From: a virus
IMG/VR virus record: IMGVR_UViG_3300045107_000881
Span: 1 to 42,832 of that record
Reading direction: 5' to 3' (one strand)
Length of the DNA: 42,832 nt
This document shows positions 6,530 to 14,522 of this stretch, piece after piece. How positions within the stretch are numbered: position 1 is the first letter of the stretch; each line of letters begins with the position of its first letter. Position numbers and translations under genes: made by a program. The notes below the pieces were generated by a model. It searched no databases and was not told the DNA's origin. It saw only the letters and a program-made list of their open reading frames with translations.

Positions 6530-7026
6530 TCAGAAGGCTCCGAGACGGAGAGAAACCAGTCGCGCCATGCCTCGGCGCGGATCGTGTTCTCGGCGCAAAT
6601 CGTCAGGTCGGCGACAGGAACGAAGGCTTCGCCACCGGCTCCAGCAGTTGTGGGGGCGGCTGCGGCAGTCCCGGACAGATTGCGGCGTTCGGCGTCACGC
6701 GCAGCGGCTTGGGTCCGCACGAAGCGAGCAAGCTGATCGCGAGCAGCGGCAAGGCGTGTCTCATACGCATCCGAGTGTTCCTTCTGGGCTTTGAGGTAGG
6801 AGGCTTCGCGAGCGCGCGCGGCGGCAAGATGCTCGGCCTCGGCGCGGGCACTGGCGAGCTTCATTGCGTCGATCGAGCGCTCGGCCTGTTGCAGCTTCTT
6901 GAGCGCTTGGCGCTTGCCCATGTGCCCCGCCGCGCCCCACAGGGAGACAGCGAGCAGCAGAAGGCCGCCGAGAACCAGTTTCCAATTGTGCCGGATGATC
7001 CGGAGAGCGACGAGCACTTCGGTCAT
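6526..7026 (-). CDS. Rz: i-spanin (Rz-like)
   Basis: The 166-residue inner-membrane protein has one N-terminal membrane segment (LVLGGLLLLAVSLWGAAG, about residues 17-34). A long charged helix follows (KKLQQAERSIDAMKLASARAEAEHLAAARAREASYL...), the standard coiled-coil periplasmic domain of Rz. Rz joins an outer-membrane Rz1 lipoprotein to fuse the membranes at the end of lysis. Here the partner frame is fully embedded at 6603-6770. The gene lies downstream of the endolysin and a small membrane protein, completing the lysis cassette. Confidence 0.85.
   Translation of the reverse strand: MTEVLVALRIIRHNWKLVLGGLLLLAVSLWGAAGHMGKRQALKKLQQAERSIDAMKLASARAEAEHLAAARAREASYLKAQKEHSDAYETRLAAARDQLARFVRTQAAARDAERRNLSGTAAAAPTTAGAGGEAFVPVADLTICAENTIRAEAWRDWFLSVSEPSE
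6603..6770 (-). CDS. Rz1: o-spanin lipoprotein (Rz1-like), embedded in Rz
   Basis: This 55-residue frame lies completely inside the Rz gene in another reading frame. It starts MRMRHALPLLAISLLASC, a lipoprotein signal peptide with lipobox L-A-S-C and the lipidated Cys at residue 18. The mature part of 38 residues is proline-rich (PGLPQPPPQLLEP), as in known Rz1 proteins. ATG 6764 is an alternative start two codons later. The protein would sit in the outer membrane and pair with the coiled coil of Rz. Confidence 0.8.
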   Translation of the reverse strand: MRMRHALPLLAISLLASCGPKPLRVTPNAAICPGLPQPPPQLLEPVAKPSFLSPT

Positions 7027-7259
7027 TGCTCACCTTCCTTTCTGATGCCGGCCTCAGCGGCTTTCCGGCCCGCGCTGGACGAGCCGAACTCGTAGTTGAC
7101 GACAGCCGAGCCCCAGCCGAGCACAAGGCCGATCGCGAGCAGCAGGGCTTCGCGGTTCGAGGACGGGATCGCGATGAAGTAGAGCCCGGCTAGAGCCGCC
7201 AGCCCGCCGAGGATGACGAGCACGCCAACGGCGTACCGGAAGTGCTGGCGGTCGTTCAC
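7023..7259 (-). CDS. Two-pass small membrane protein, candidate holin or antiholin
   Basis: The 78-residue protein has two hydrophobic segments, YAVGVLVILGGLAALAGLYFIAI (about 9-31) and ALLLAIGLVLGWGSAVVNYEF (about 38-58). A hydrophilic tail (GSSSAGRKAAEAGIRKEGEQ) follows. Such two-segment proteins between endolysin and spanins are often class II holins. A second holin candidate lies at 9176-9460, so this one might be the accessory or regulatory member. It overlaps both neighbours by 4 nt. Confidence 0.65.
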   Translation of the reverse strand: MNDRQHFRYAVGVLVILGGLAALAGLYFIAIPSSNREALLLAIGLVLGWGSAVVNYEFGSSSAGRKAAEAGIRKEGEQ

Positions 7260-7852
7260 AGGATGAGCGCCTTCGCTGCGACGAGCCGGAGTTTGCGATC
7301 CTCCAGCCCGTTCGTGCCGCCGTTCACTGCCTTGGTGACGGCCAGAACGTCATCGCGGTCGGCCATCGCGTTGATCTTGCGGCTGGTCCAATAAAGGCAG
7401 GCCGTCAGAATGCCGAGTGAGGGCAGCGCCGCGATTTCGGGGTGGCTTTCGAGGTCGATGCCAATCTGTTGCCCGATGCGGCGATAGTTTGCCCGCCCGG
7501 TGATCTGGAGCGGCCCACGCCCAGCATAGCGCCGCCCGTCGCCCTTGACGGTGTTGCCGAGGTCCGCGCGCCCCTCATATCCGAGCTGCGCCTTGGTCGG
7601 CCCCCAAATCTCTTCCATCCAGCGGAAGCCGCCGCTTTCGTGCCCGACCTGAGCCATGAAGTGCGCAAGCCGCAGGCCGTTGTCGAGGATGCCGTGGTCG
7701 CGGAAGTGCACGTTGGCTCCGAGCGCCAGTTCACCCGCGATCGACGGAGACGCGCCGCACCGCGCGAACAGCGCCCGCAGCGTGTTGCGGCCCATGATGC
7801 CGTCGTCCGCAACGCCGAGGCGGCGCTGTAGGGCCTTTATGTTGATCGTCAT
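7256..7852 (-). CDS. Endolysin, glycoside hydrolase family 19 type
   Basis: The 198-residue lysozyme-like enzyme cleaves peptidoglycan at lysis. The N-terminus (IKALQRRLGVADDGIMGRNTLRALFARCG) is a short peptidoglycan-binding-like segment. The catalytic body holds the GH19 signatures MAQVGHESGGFRWMEEI (with the acid Glu of HESGG) and RRYAGRGPLQITGRANYRRIG. No signal peptide is seen, so export depends on a holin. ATG 7852 is preferred because it overlaps the upstream stop by 3 nt; an extension to 7921 is possible but lacks coupling. Confidence 0.9.
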   Translation of the reverse strand: MTINIKALQRRLGVADDGIMGRNTLRALFARCGASPSIAGELALGANVHFRDHGILDNGLRLAHFMAQVGHESGGFRWMEEIWGPTKAQLGYEGRADLGNTVKGDGRRYAGRGPLQITGRANYRRIGQQIGIDLESHPEIAALPSLGILTACLYWTSRKINAMADRDDVLAVTKAVNGGTNGLEDRKLRLVAAKALIL

Positions 7853-8100
7853 CAATCTTCCCCCGTCAGCGCATGGCGTGCGAGCGCAAACCGGCTCGTC
7901 ATGTGAATGATGATGCTGCACAGCCGGCGCACCTGTTCGGCGGGCAGCGGCTCGCCTGTGCTAACGTCGTGCAGGGCTCGTTCGGCGATCCGGTCCATGT
8001 CGCTCGTCGACAGCCGCGCCGGGTGCGCCACGCACGGGCAGCGCATCTCGCCGCCCTCGTATTGGAACACGCCCGTGTCGCCGCAGTTGGGGCAGGTCAT
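7852..8100 (-). CDS. Small zinc-ribbon protein
   Basis: The 82-residue protein begins MTCPNCGDTGVFQYEGGEMRCPC, a four-Cys zinc ribbon. A helical part follows (LSTSDMDRIAERAL; AEQVRRLCSIIIHMTSRFALARHAL). ATG 8100 is chosen because it overlaps the stop of the phosphoesterase gene by 4 nt. Its role between phosphoesterase and endolysin is unknown. Confidence 0.65.
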   Translation of the reverse strand: MTCPNCGDTGVFQYEGGEMRCPCVAHPARLSTSDMDRIAERALHDVSTGEPLPAEQVRRLCSIIIHMTSRFALARHALTGED

Positions 8101-9071
8101 GCGACGATCTGCCCTCGGAAGAACGCCGCGCCGTCGATGACCTCGCACAGTTCAGGCGGGAGCAGCACGCCCTCTCGGAACGTCAGCACGGCAAAGCCCG
8201 GCGTCATCTGCGACGGGCTGTTCTCGGCGTACTCAGTCTGCGGGCATTCCGGGTCCAGCAGTGTGCCGGTCTGGATACCCCAGCGCCGCCCGCGATAGTC
8301 GCAGAACGGCTTGACTTCGAGCGCGTGCGTGTGACCCGTCAGGATCGACAGGCCGCCCTTCATGCTGTTGTTGTAGCCCGCGTGTACGCCATTGGCGTAG
8401 CGATGCTTCACCATGACTGGATGCGGCCCGCCTTGGTTCAGCAGGAACGACCAGGCGAACTCCCATGCCGGGAAGTGATCCGCGAGCCGGAACCCAGCAA
8501 TGCCCTCGAACTCGCCTGCGTGCATCGCCAGCGTGCGCTCGAACCGCACGTCGTGGTTGCCGACCGTCCAGAGCAGTTCGCAGCCCTTTGGCGCCGCCTG
8601 CTCGATCTCGCCAAGCCGTTCCTGGCAGGCGTGCAGCTCGTCCTTCGCGCTCGGCCGTGCGCCCCAGCCGTGCGCGTCGTGGCGCGATACCTTCGCCCCG
8701 TCGAATATGTCGCCATTGGCGATGGTCGCGCGCGGCTTGATCGCCTTCACGACCTCGACAACGGCCTGATGCGCCGCCGTGATGATGCCGGGCCAGTAAT
8801 GCGCGTCGGAGAACACGACGACGCTGCCAGTGTCGATCTCGCGGCCCAGTTGGCGCGGGAACGTCCATCCCGTCGTGCGGTATTGCTGTGGGACGCGCTG
8901 CTCATACCCCGCCTCGGGCACGGTCGGGAGCGACCATCCCCGCGCCTGCATTCGGACGCGGCGGGCATGAATGGATGCCACGTCCAGGCCTTCGGCCTTC
9001 GCCATACGGCGGGCGCTGCCATAGCGGCGCCACAGTTCCGCAAACTCGTCGTCGCTGTTCTTTGTCGGCAC
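8097..9071 (-). CDS. Calcineurin-like metallophosphoesterase with N-terminal HTH-like region
   Basis: The 324-residue protein carries the complete two-metal motif set: D-A-H at 89-91 (VVFSDAHYWPG), GDxxD at 120-124 (NGDIFDG), GNHD at 171-174, H223 and H230, and GHTH at 246-249. It therefore probably hydrolyses a phosphodiester or phosphomonoester; the substrate is unknown. Residues 5-45 (ELWRRYGSARRMAKAEGLDVASIHARRVRM) resemble a helix-turn-helix, suggesting nucleic acid contact. It sits within the lysis region between two holin candidates, an unusual place for an enzyme of nucleic acid or nucleotide metabolism. Confidence 0.85.
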   Translation of the reverse strand: MPTKNSDDEFAELWRRYGSARRMAKAEGLDVASIHARRVRMQARGWSLPTVPEAGYEQRVPQQYRTTGWTFPRQLGREIDTGSVVVFSDAHYWPGIITAAHQAVVEVVKAIKPRATIANGDIFDGAKVSRHDAHGWGARPSAKDELHACQERLGEIEQAAPKGCELLWTVGNHDVRFERTLAMHAGEFEGIAGFRLADHFPAWEFAWSFLLNQGGPHPVMVKHRYANGVHAGYNNSMKGGLSILTGHTHALEVKPFCDYRGRRWGIQTGTLLDPECPQTEYAENSPSQMTPGFAVLTFREGVLLPPELCEVIDGAAFFRGQIVA

Positions 9072-9140
9072 AAAATGGCCCCCGCCGCCGTTGATCCGCT
9101 ATTCCGTGGAACCCGCGCGCTTGCGCCGCGTTCTGCCCCC

Positions 9141-9176
9141 GACGCCCGAGCTACTGCCCCCCGCGGCTCGGGCGTC
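9141..9176 (-). terminator. Perfect inverted repeat after holin gene (possible terminator or stability hairpin)
   Basis: GACGCCCGAGC (9141-9151) and GCTCGGGCGTC (9166-9176) are perfect 11-nt inverted arms with a 14-nt loop. The hairpin overlaps the stop codon of the 9176-9460 gene and fills most of the 104-nt gap before the phosphoesterase. There is no T-run, so Rho-independent termination is doubtful; it could slow decay of the upstream message or act with Rho. Confidence 0.45.
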
Positions 9177-9460
9177 TATTTCAGCTTGTTCAGTAGATCG
9201 CGCTCGGCCTCGGAAAGAGGCTCGTTTACGTCGGCGCGCCACGCCTGCTGCATCAGCTTGTCGGCGCGGCGTCTGGCGAGAAGGCTTTGAACCGTCTTGC
9301 TCTCGTAAATCCGAAGTAGGGTCCAGACGATCGACAGGATCGCCGCGAGAGCTGGCAGCATCTTTACGACGGTCCCCAACACGGTGATGAATGAGAGCGC
9401 GTCAAGGACGTGCTTGGCTGTGTCGGAGAGACCTTCCCACAGGTCGCGCAGGATGCTCAT
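9176..9460 (-). CDS. Putative class II-type holin
   Basis: The 94-residue protein has an N-terminal amphipathic part (MSILRDLWEGLSDTAKHVLDAL). A hydrophobic hairpin follows (FITVLGTVVKMLPALAAILSIVWTLLRIYES, about 24-54), and then a charged C-terminus. The WTLLRIYESKTVQ segment is typical of holins in podovirus and siphovirus relatives infecting alphaproteobacteria. It would make the membrane lesion that releases the endolysin at 7256-7852. It overlaps the upstream gene by 4 nt. Confidence 0.65.
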   Translation of the reverse strand: MSILRDLWEGLSDTAKHVLDALSFITVLGTVVKMLPALAAILSIVWTLLRIYESKTVQSLLARRRADKLMQQAWRADVNEPLSEAERDLLNKLK

Positions 9461-9714
9461 CTTCCAATATTCCGGCGGCAGTGGCCCGGCTCGTCGCCGA
9501 GCAACACGGCAACGCGATCAATGATGCTTTCCGCCATAAGCCCCCACCTCTTGCCCGCTATCGCCGCGCGCCCCACGCGGCTGGATGTCGTCTCGTCACG
9601 ATCAGGCAGCGGCTTGCCCGGAACGATCACGTAAAGCGCGCCGCCGATCAGCAGGTGCAGCATCTGCGAAAGGCTGGCGGCGACTTCCCAGAGGAAGCGC
9701 CCGAGCCGCTGCAT
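9457..9714 (-). CDS. Small phage protein of unknown function
   Basis: The 85-residue protein has a hydrophobic N-terminal half (LGRFLWEVAASLSQMLHLLIGGALYVIVPG). A polar half with conserved-looking RDETTSSRVGRAAIAGKRWG follows. It is coupled to the upstream gene through TGATG (ATG 9714; ATG 9717 also possible). It may associate with the membrane and take part in lysis or tail completion; I do not recognise the family. Confidence 0.55.
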   Translation of the reverse strand: MQRLGRFLWEVAASLSQMLHLLIGGALYVIVPGKPLPDRDETTSSRVGRAAIAGKRWGLMAESIIDRVAVLLGDEPGHCRRNIGR

Positions 9715-10223
9715 CATGGCAGCAACTCTTCCCAATCGACGTTCGCGGCGGCGATCTTGGCTTCCAGCGTCTCGGCCAGCGTCACCGCGCGCTTGGCGCC
9801 GATCCTGCGCCCCTCGATCGCCGCGCCGAGCAGCGCCCACATGTTCGCGTTGGCGATCACGGACTGCGCAACCTCTGTCAGCGTCTGCTCGGTCGTTTGC
9901 GCTTCGGCGGCAAGGAACGGGAAGTCGCCGGCGCTCGGCTGCGCTTCGGCCACAAACGCGCGAGCCTCGCGTTCCTTGCGATCATAGGTGAGCTGCTGCC
10001 CCGGGATGTCGGTAATGAACCGCTTGCGGAACTCGCCCGCTTCGAAGTCGATCTTGGCGTGCAGGCTCGCGTCGGTCGGCATGTCCGCCCAGCCGAAACC
10101 GTCGCGCCAGTAGCAGCCGAGGGCCACTTCCTCGATACGCTCGCCAGCCTGGATCGTCGGCTCTTCAGCGTGCGGGCCTGAGACTTTCACCAAGTCGGCG
10201 ATGCGAACCACGATCCACATCAT
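9714..10223 (-). CDS. Tail-associated protein with DUF4376-like C-terminus
   Basis: The 169-residue protein lies directly behind the tail hub gene. The C-terminal half (YDRKEREARAF; GDFPFLAAEAQTTEQTLTEVAQSVIANANMWALLGAAIEGRRIGAKRAV) resembles the helical DUF4376 domain found at the C-terminus of phage tail-fibre accessory proteins. A chaperone or fibre-attachment role is inferred. It overlaps the hub gene stop by 4 nt. Confidence 0.6.
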   Translation of the reverse strand: MMWIVVRIADLVKVSGPHAEEPTIQAGERIEEVALGCYWRDGFGWADMPTDASLHAKIDFEAGEFRKRFITDIPGQQLTYDRKEREARAFVAEAQPSAGDFPFLAAEAQTTEQTLTEVAQSVIANANMWALLGAAIEGRRIGAKRAVTLAETLEAKIAAANVDWEELLP

Positions 10224-12385
10224 GCCGGCCTCATGTAGCAGAGTTCGGGCCGCTCGACGCCGCCGCCATTATTCACAACCACGGCGCGGAGATCATAGGC
10301 TTGCGTCTGCCCGCTGGTATTGGTGAATGTCGCGCCCGCCACACCCAGTGTCACCGGATCGCCCGTGCCGTTGTTCTGCGTGTTCGTGCCGCCAGTCAGC
10401 GTCACCCACGCGCCGCCAGTCGGGCGCATTTGCACCTGTAGCGAGTTGCCCGTTGCCGCCGTCGTGGTGGCATCCGTTCGATAGCGCGCCTCGACAGTCG
10501 CGACCTGGCTATCGTTGAGCAGGATCTGGCTTGAGTAAGTCGTCGTGCCAGCCGTGATCGTCTCGGCTGGCAGACCGCCGCTCGGCCCCTGCGCCCCGAC
10601 CCGTGCTCGAAGTCGCCAATATGCGTTTTCCGTCGTCGGCAGTGTCGGCGGCCGGTTGATCGTCGCAGAGACGTGATCGACGAGAGCGCCCCAGGTCGAG
10701 CCCTGATCCTGCGTCTCGTCGCCCGCCGAATAGCTGATGCCGCTCGTCCAGTTTCCTTGGTCGGCGTTGCGCGTCAGCCCATAGAGCGGGTGCTTCGTGT
10801 AATCATAGTTGGTCGGCGCGGCGGGCGTGACAGGCGCCGACTCTTCCGCCGCCCATGCATAGAGCGCCGCGTTTTCCTCGATCAGCACCATCTCGCACAC
10901 GCCGTTGAACTGGATCGTGCGCTCGACCACGCGGAACGGCTTGTTGACCCAGCCCAGCGGCGCGAAGTTCAGCCGAACCGGATCGCCGACCAGCACTCCC
11001 CAGCCCTTCGCATTGAACGCCGCAGTGAACGTGCCGCCATATTGCGACCGCTGGAGAACCTGCTTTGCGAGGCGCTGCGCCTGGCTTGCCGATTGCACGC
11101 CCGGCAAGTCGAACGTCAGGATGCGATCGATGCCATCGGGCGCGGCGAAGGATGCCTGCGGATAGTCGACAAGCTGATACAGCGACGCCGGATCGGTCCA
11201 GCGTCCGCGCACGACGTTGCGGCTTTCTTCCAGCGGCGTCGTCTGCTGCCAGTCGAACGGCCCCACAATGTCGGCTTCGCTGAACGTCGCAACCGGAGTG
11301 GACAAATCATTGTACAAGATTGAGAGCGCGAGCTTGCCGCCATTGTCGCGCAGCACGCCCGCCATGCTCGCGTTGAATGAGCCGAGCACCGAGCCGCCGT
11401 CCTCGTCCTCAGCGAAGATGCCGTCGAAGCGATAGCGCGGCTCAGTGCCGCCGGCCGCCAGCGATACCGTCTCGGCGCAGATATTCCTGGCAGTGATGAA
11501 TGTGCCCATATCAATACGCGACGGCGGCACACCACGCCCGACCGCGAGCTTGCCGTTGATCTTCCAGCCGAGCAGCCATGTCAGCTCGCACAGCGCGGCA
11601 TTGCGGCCGATGTCCACGCCGCCCGCCGTGAAGGCCCAGGTCGTCTGGTCGTTCGCGCGCATCGTGCCTGAGCCGCCGACCGTGCTGTCGCGTGCTGGAT
11701 CATATACCGGCATTCCCTTGCCGATGATCGTCATGCGGCTGGGCACGCCGTTCGCGAACGGGCTTTCGGTCTTCTTGGTGTTGCCCGTCAGCTTGTACTG
11801 CATCCAGACATAGGCGCATCCGGTCAGCCGGCGATTGTTCGCGGCGCTCCAAACGCTATCGATGTTGACCATGTTCGCCGACGTACCGACCGTGCGCGGC
11901 GTGACCGTCAAGTAACCGACGAACTCACCCTGCGCGCCGCCAGCCGAAGTCCAGGCCAACTTGTCGTCAAGATAGATGCTATCAATCGACGTGACCGCGT
12001 GCGAGGCGCAGACAATGACCTGGTTGTAGAAGTCTTTGTTGCTGCCGGTGTAGGACTGGTAAACGAGATCCGTCGCGAATGCCGTGACCCCGAAGCACAC
12101 CTTGCGCGGCGCTTGCGGATTGATCGTAGCGCGCAGCCTGTCGCTGCTAGCACTGTTCGCCCTATTGCCCTTCGGTCCCAGCCCGACTGCCTTTGCGGCA
12201 TAGCCGAGCGCCGCGGTGACGCCGAGCGCGGATACGACGCCGACAATCGTTGACGCAACGCCGAGCGCCGCGAACGTGCCGCCGCCGATGCCAACGATCA
12301 GGCCCGACAGCGCCGGCCCGACGCCCGGCACAAATGCCACCGCAATCGCAGCGACCGCCGCGACGACTTTCAGGACTTTGCCCAC
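10220..12385 (-). CDS. Central tail hub / tip attachment protein (host specificity type)
   Basis: At 721 residues this is the largest phage protein. It opens with a Gly/Ala-rich hydrophobic stretch (residues 1-70, VAAVAAIAVAFVPGVGPALSG), which recalls the membrane-interacting region seen in tail hub proteins of this type. The central part contains hub-like segments (GIDRILTFDLPGVQSASQAQRLAKQVLQR; VGDPVRLNF). The C-terminal part (about 590-721) is Thr-rich with fibronectin or fibre-like character. It follows the small baseplate proteins in the usual siphovirus order. It probably forms the baseplate hub and contacts the host. The start is GTG at 12385, immediately after the upstream stop. Confidence 0.8.
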   Translation of the reverse strand: MGKVLKVVAAVAAIAVAFVPGVGPALSGLIVGIGGGTFAALGVASTIVGVVSALGVTAALGYAAKAVGLGPKGNRANSASSDRLRATINPQAPRKVCFGVTAFATDLVYQSYTGSNKDFYNQVIVCASHAVTSIDSIYLDDKLAWTSAGGAQGEFVGYLTVTPRTVGTSANMVNIDSVWSAANNRRLTGCAYVWMQYKLTGNTKKTESPFANGVPSRMTIIGKGMPVYDPARDSTVGGSGTMRANDQTTWAFTAGGVDIGRNAALCELTWLLGWKINGKLAVGRGVPPSRIDMGTFITARNICAETVSLAAGGTEPRYRFDGIFAEDEDGGSVLGSFNASMAGVLRDNGGKLALSILYNDLSTPVATFSEADIVGPFDWQQTTPLEESRNVVRGRWTDPASLYQLVDYPQASFAAPDGIDRILTFDLPGVQSASQAQRLAKQVLQRSQYGGTFTAAFNAKGWGVLVGDPVRLNFAPLGWVNKPFRVVERTIQFNGVCEMVLIEENAALYAWAAEESAPVTPAAPTNYDYTKHPLYGLTRNADQGNWTSGISYSAGDETQDQGSTWGALVDHVSATINRPPTLPTTENAYWRLRARVGAQGPSGGLPAETITAGTTTYSSQILLNDSQVATVEARYRTDATTTAATGNSLQVQMRPTGGAWVTLTGGTNTQNNGTGDPVTLGVAGATFTNTSGQTQAYDLRAVVVNNGGGVERPELCYMRPA

Positions 12386-12796
12386 TCAGACCCTCCAGCA
12401 AACCGTCCAGCGGGCGCGCGGGATGCGGACCAGGCCCATGTCGCCGGGACACAGTGCATCCGAGCCGATCACGACACCGAGGGACGCCAGCGGCGCTTCC
12501 GGGCTGCGGCGGATGCGGGCGAGATCGCCGCGCCCAGCAAACGGCTTCAGGACGCGATCCAAGTGGGCGTCAAACGTGCGAACGACCGTGCCCGCGCCGA
12601 ACTCGCGCAGCGCCGCAGCAGCCCCTTCCCGGTCGTCATACTTGCCCCGGAACGCCGCGCCGTGATCGATGCCAGTCAGCGCAAGCACCACGTCTGCGCC
12701 CCACAGTGCGCAGTCATGCGAACCCCAGCGGAACGGCTCGCGCTCGCGTTCCTCGATCAGCGCGTTCAGCCGATCTTCCCAATCCGGCAGCCGCAT
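12386..12796 (-). CDS. DUF6950-type phage tail protein
   Basis: The 136-residue protein has the marker WGSHDCALWGADVVLALTG at about residues 24-42, with adjacent His-Asp-Cys as in DUF6950 and NlpC/P60-like proteins encoded just before the tail tip gene. A cell-wall peptidase-like role at DNA entry is possible, but a complete catalytic triad is not evident. It overlaps the upstream gene by 1 nt. Confidence 0.65.
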   Translation of the reverse strand: MRLPDWEDRLNALIEEREREPFRWGSHDCALWGADVVLALTGIDHGAAFRGKYDDREGAAAALREFGAGTVVRTFDAHLDRVLKPFAGRGDLARIRRSPEAPLASLGVVIGSDALCPGDMGLVRIPRARWTVCWRV

Positions 12797-13452
12797 CAGA
12801 AAAGCCTTTGCGAGAGTTCGGCAGCGGAGAAGCCGCCGCCCCCACCGAATGAGCCGCCGATGCCGACAGAGCCGCCGTTGCTGATGCCGTTGGCGCTCGG
12901 CGCGATCACTTCAGACGCACGGTCAGAGGCATCGAAATAGGACTGATCCATGTAAGTCCGGTTTGACGCCGGCCCGATCAGCGCGAGGTAGGTTTCGATC
13001 GATGCTTCGATGATTTGGCTGTCGGCCGAACCCTTGATCGTTAGGTTCGTCATCTTGCCCGTGTGGTAGGCCCAGATCGCGCCCTGCTGCACGTTGTTCT
13101 CGTTGCAAACGCCGACCCACAGCCGCGCATCACGGCCGCGCCAGTTCGCCGAGTTGCCGATGATCGTGTAAAGGTCCGCGTCGGGCAGGATCAGGCCCGA
13201 CAAGCTGACCGTGACCGTCTCCGAACCCGCGTCCTGGTGCTTGACGGGCGAGACGGCAATTAGATCAGGGTTCAGCGCCTCGAACGTGTAGCCGTCAAGA
13301 TCCGCGTTGCCCGTGCCCGAGATCGCGAGCGACACGGGCCATGTCGTCGCGCGAACGGGATCGCCCACGATGTCGAGCCAGCACAGGAAGCGCGGGCGAA
13401 CAACCGGGGCTGCAAGTTGCGCTGTGGCGAGCGCGTCTGGACGCGACGCCAT
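12796..13452 (-). CDS. Baseplate/minor tail protein (DUF2163-like)
   Basis: The 218-residue protein has a beta-rich body (DGYTFEALNPDLIAVSPVKHQDAGSETVTVSLSGLILPD; WRGRDARLWVGVC). A motif typical of tail tip proteins follows (YMDQSYFDASDRASEVIAPSANG). A Gly-rich end (GGSVGIGGSFGGGGG) closes it. It lies between the distal tail protein and DUF6950, the expected position for a lambda L-type or DUF2163-type protein. Confidence 0.65.
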   Translation of the reverse strand: MASRPDALATAQLAAPVVRPRFLCWLDIVGDPVRATTWPVSLAISGTGNADLDGYTFEALNPDLIAVSPVKHQDAGSETVTVSLSGLILPDADLYTIIGNSANWRGRDARLWVGVCNENNVQQGAIWAYHTGKMTNLTIKGSADSQIIEASIETYLALIGPASNRTYMDQSYFDASDRASEVIAPSANGISNGGSVGIGGSFGGGGGFSAAELSQRLF

Positions 13453-14522
13453 TAGTAAGCTTCCGTCACGCTGAAGCCGAAGCCGTACACCGCGCCTGGA
13501 TCGACAGAATAGCTGGCCTCGGGCGTGTCAAGCGCGACCAAAGCATAAGGCTGGATGGCCTCAATCTGGACGCCCTCGGTCGTGGTCATTCGAGTGCCCG
13601 GCTCGAAGTTGATGACGCCGACCCCGAGCGAGTCTGTGGCGACATCAGAGGTCAGCACCACAAGCTGCTCGGACGCGCCCGAAATCAGGGTGACGAACAT
13701 TCCAGCGCGGAGGGGTGTTTGCGAAGCGGGCAGGCCGCTTAGATAGAGCGTCTTGGTCAGCCCTGCGAAGCTGGAGCGGACCAGCGAGAACGATGCGCTT
13801 GGCGTGTAGATGCTGGAGTCGATCCGGTAGGTCGATGCGCCAGCCGACACGGTGCGCAGAACAGCCCCATCTTTCAGATATTCGATGTTCGTTCCCGTGT
13901 ACTTGATCCCGAGCACCGTTGATGTCGTGTAGCTTCCAACCGCAGTTGGGGCCGGCGTTCCGCTTTCAAGGATTTGCAGGTTGCCGCTCGCGTTGCAGAA
14001 CCATGCGTGTGGGATGTCGGCAAAGCCAGAAGAAGCGGTCGGGCTCGTACTCAGCCCCACAACCAAGTCGGCGTTCGTCTGATTGGCCTTGAAGAAGGCG
14101 ACCACATCGGGGCCGCTTGTCCGACCCGAGGAATAAGCGCCGGCATTCCACGCCGAGCCCGTTCCGGGACGCTTGAACACCGTCCCCAGGTCCGCGCCCA
14201 GGATATCGCAGTTCGCGATGTCGACCATGACGCCGAACGACCCAATGCGAGGGTTCGCGCCACTGTATTGGGCGCCTTCGCTGGCAATCAGTCGAAACGT
14301 ATTCACCTGCCCCTGAAGGCGCGCGAAGAAAGACCGCCAAGCGCGGACATTAGCTTCGCCCTTGATCGGCACATGCTCGACCGACGCGCGCCAGTAAGAC
14401 GCCCCGGGAAGCTGCATGACCTGCCGCGCGCCCGTGAACTCCGACCGATTGACCTGCGTCGGCTGGACAAGCGTCCACTGCGCCGAGCGGAAGTTGTTAT
14501 CGGGAAGCGTGATGACCGCCAT
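13452..14522 (-). CDS. Distal tail protein with an inserted lectin-like domain
   Basis: The 356-residue protein starts like phage distal tail proteins (LPDNNFRSAQWTLVQPTQVNRSEFTGARQVMQLPG; SVEHVPIKGEANVRAWRSFFARLQGQVNTFRLI, residues 1-80). It resumes that family pattern near LYLSGLPASQTPLRAGMFVTLISG (about 260-285) and ends with strands (VALDTPEASYSVDPGAVYGFGFSVTEAY). Family members are usually near 200 residues. Between about 95 and 250 lies an extra beta-rich segment (VVGLSTSPTASSGFADIPHAWFCNASGNLQI) that looks like a SPRY or concanavalin-type module, probably displayed on the tail surface. Confidence 0.65.
   Translation of the reverse strand: MAVITLPDNNFRSAQWTLVQPTQVNRSEFTGARQVMQLPGASYWRASVEHVPIKGEANVRAWRSFFARLQGQVNTFRLIASEGAQYSGANPRIGSFGVMVDIANCDILGADLGTVFKRPGTGSAWNAGAYSSGRTSGPDVVAFFKANQTNADLVVGLSTSPTASSGFADIPHAWFCNASGNLQILESGTPAPTAVGSYTTSTVLGIKYTGTNIEYLKDGAVLRTVSAGASTYRIDSSIYTPSASFSLVRSSFAGLTKTLYLSGLPASQTPLRAGMFVTLISGASEQLVVLTSDVATDSLGVGVINFEPGTRMTTTEGVQIEAIQPYALVALDTPEASYSVDPGAVYGFGFSVTEAY

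Noticed and set aside
8325-9290. Plus-strand frame of 321 codons opposite the phosphoesterase
   Set aside because: The minus strand carries all phosphoesterase motifs in order; the plus frame has no motif and no ribosome site.
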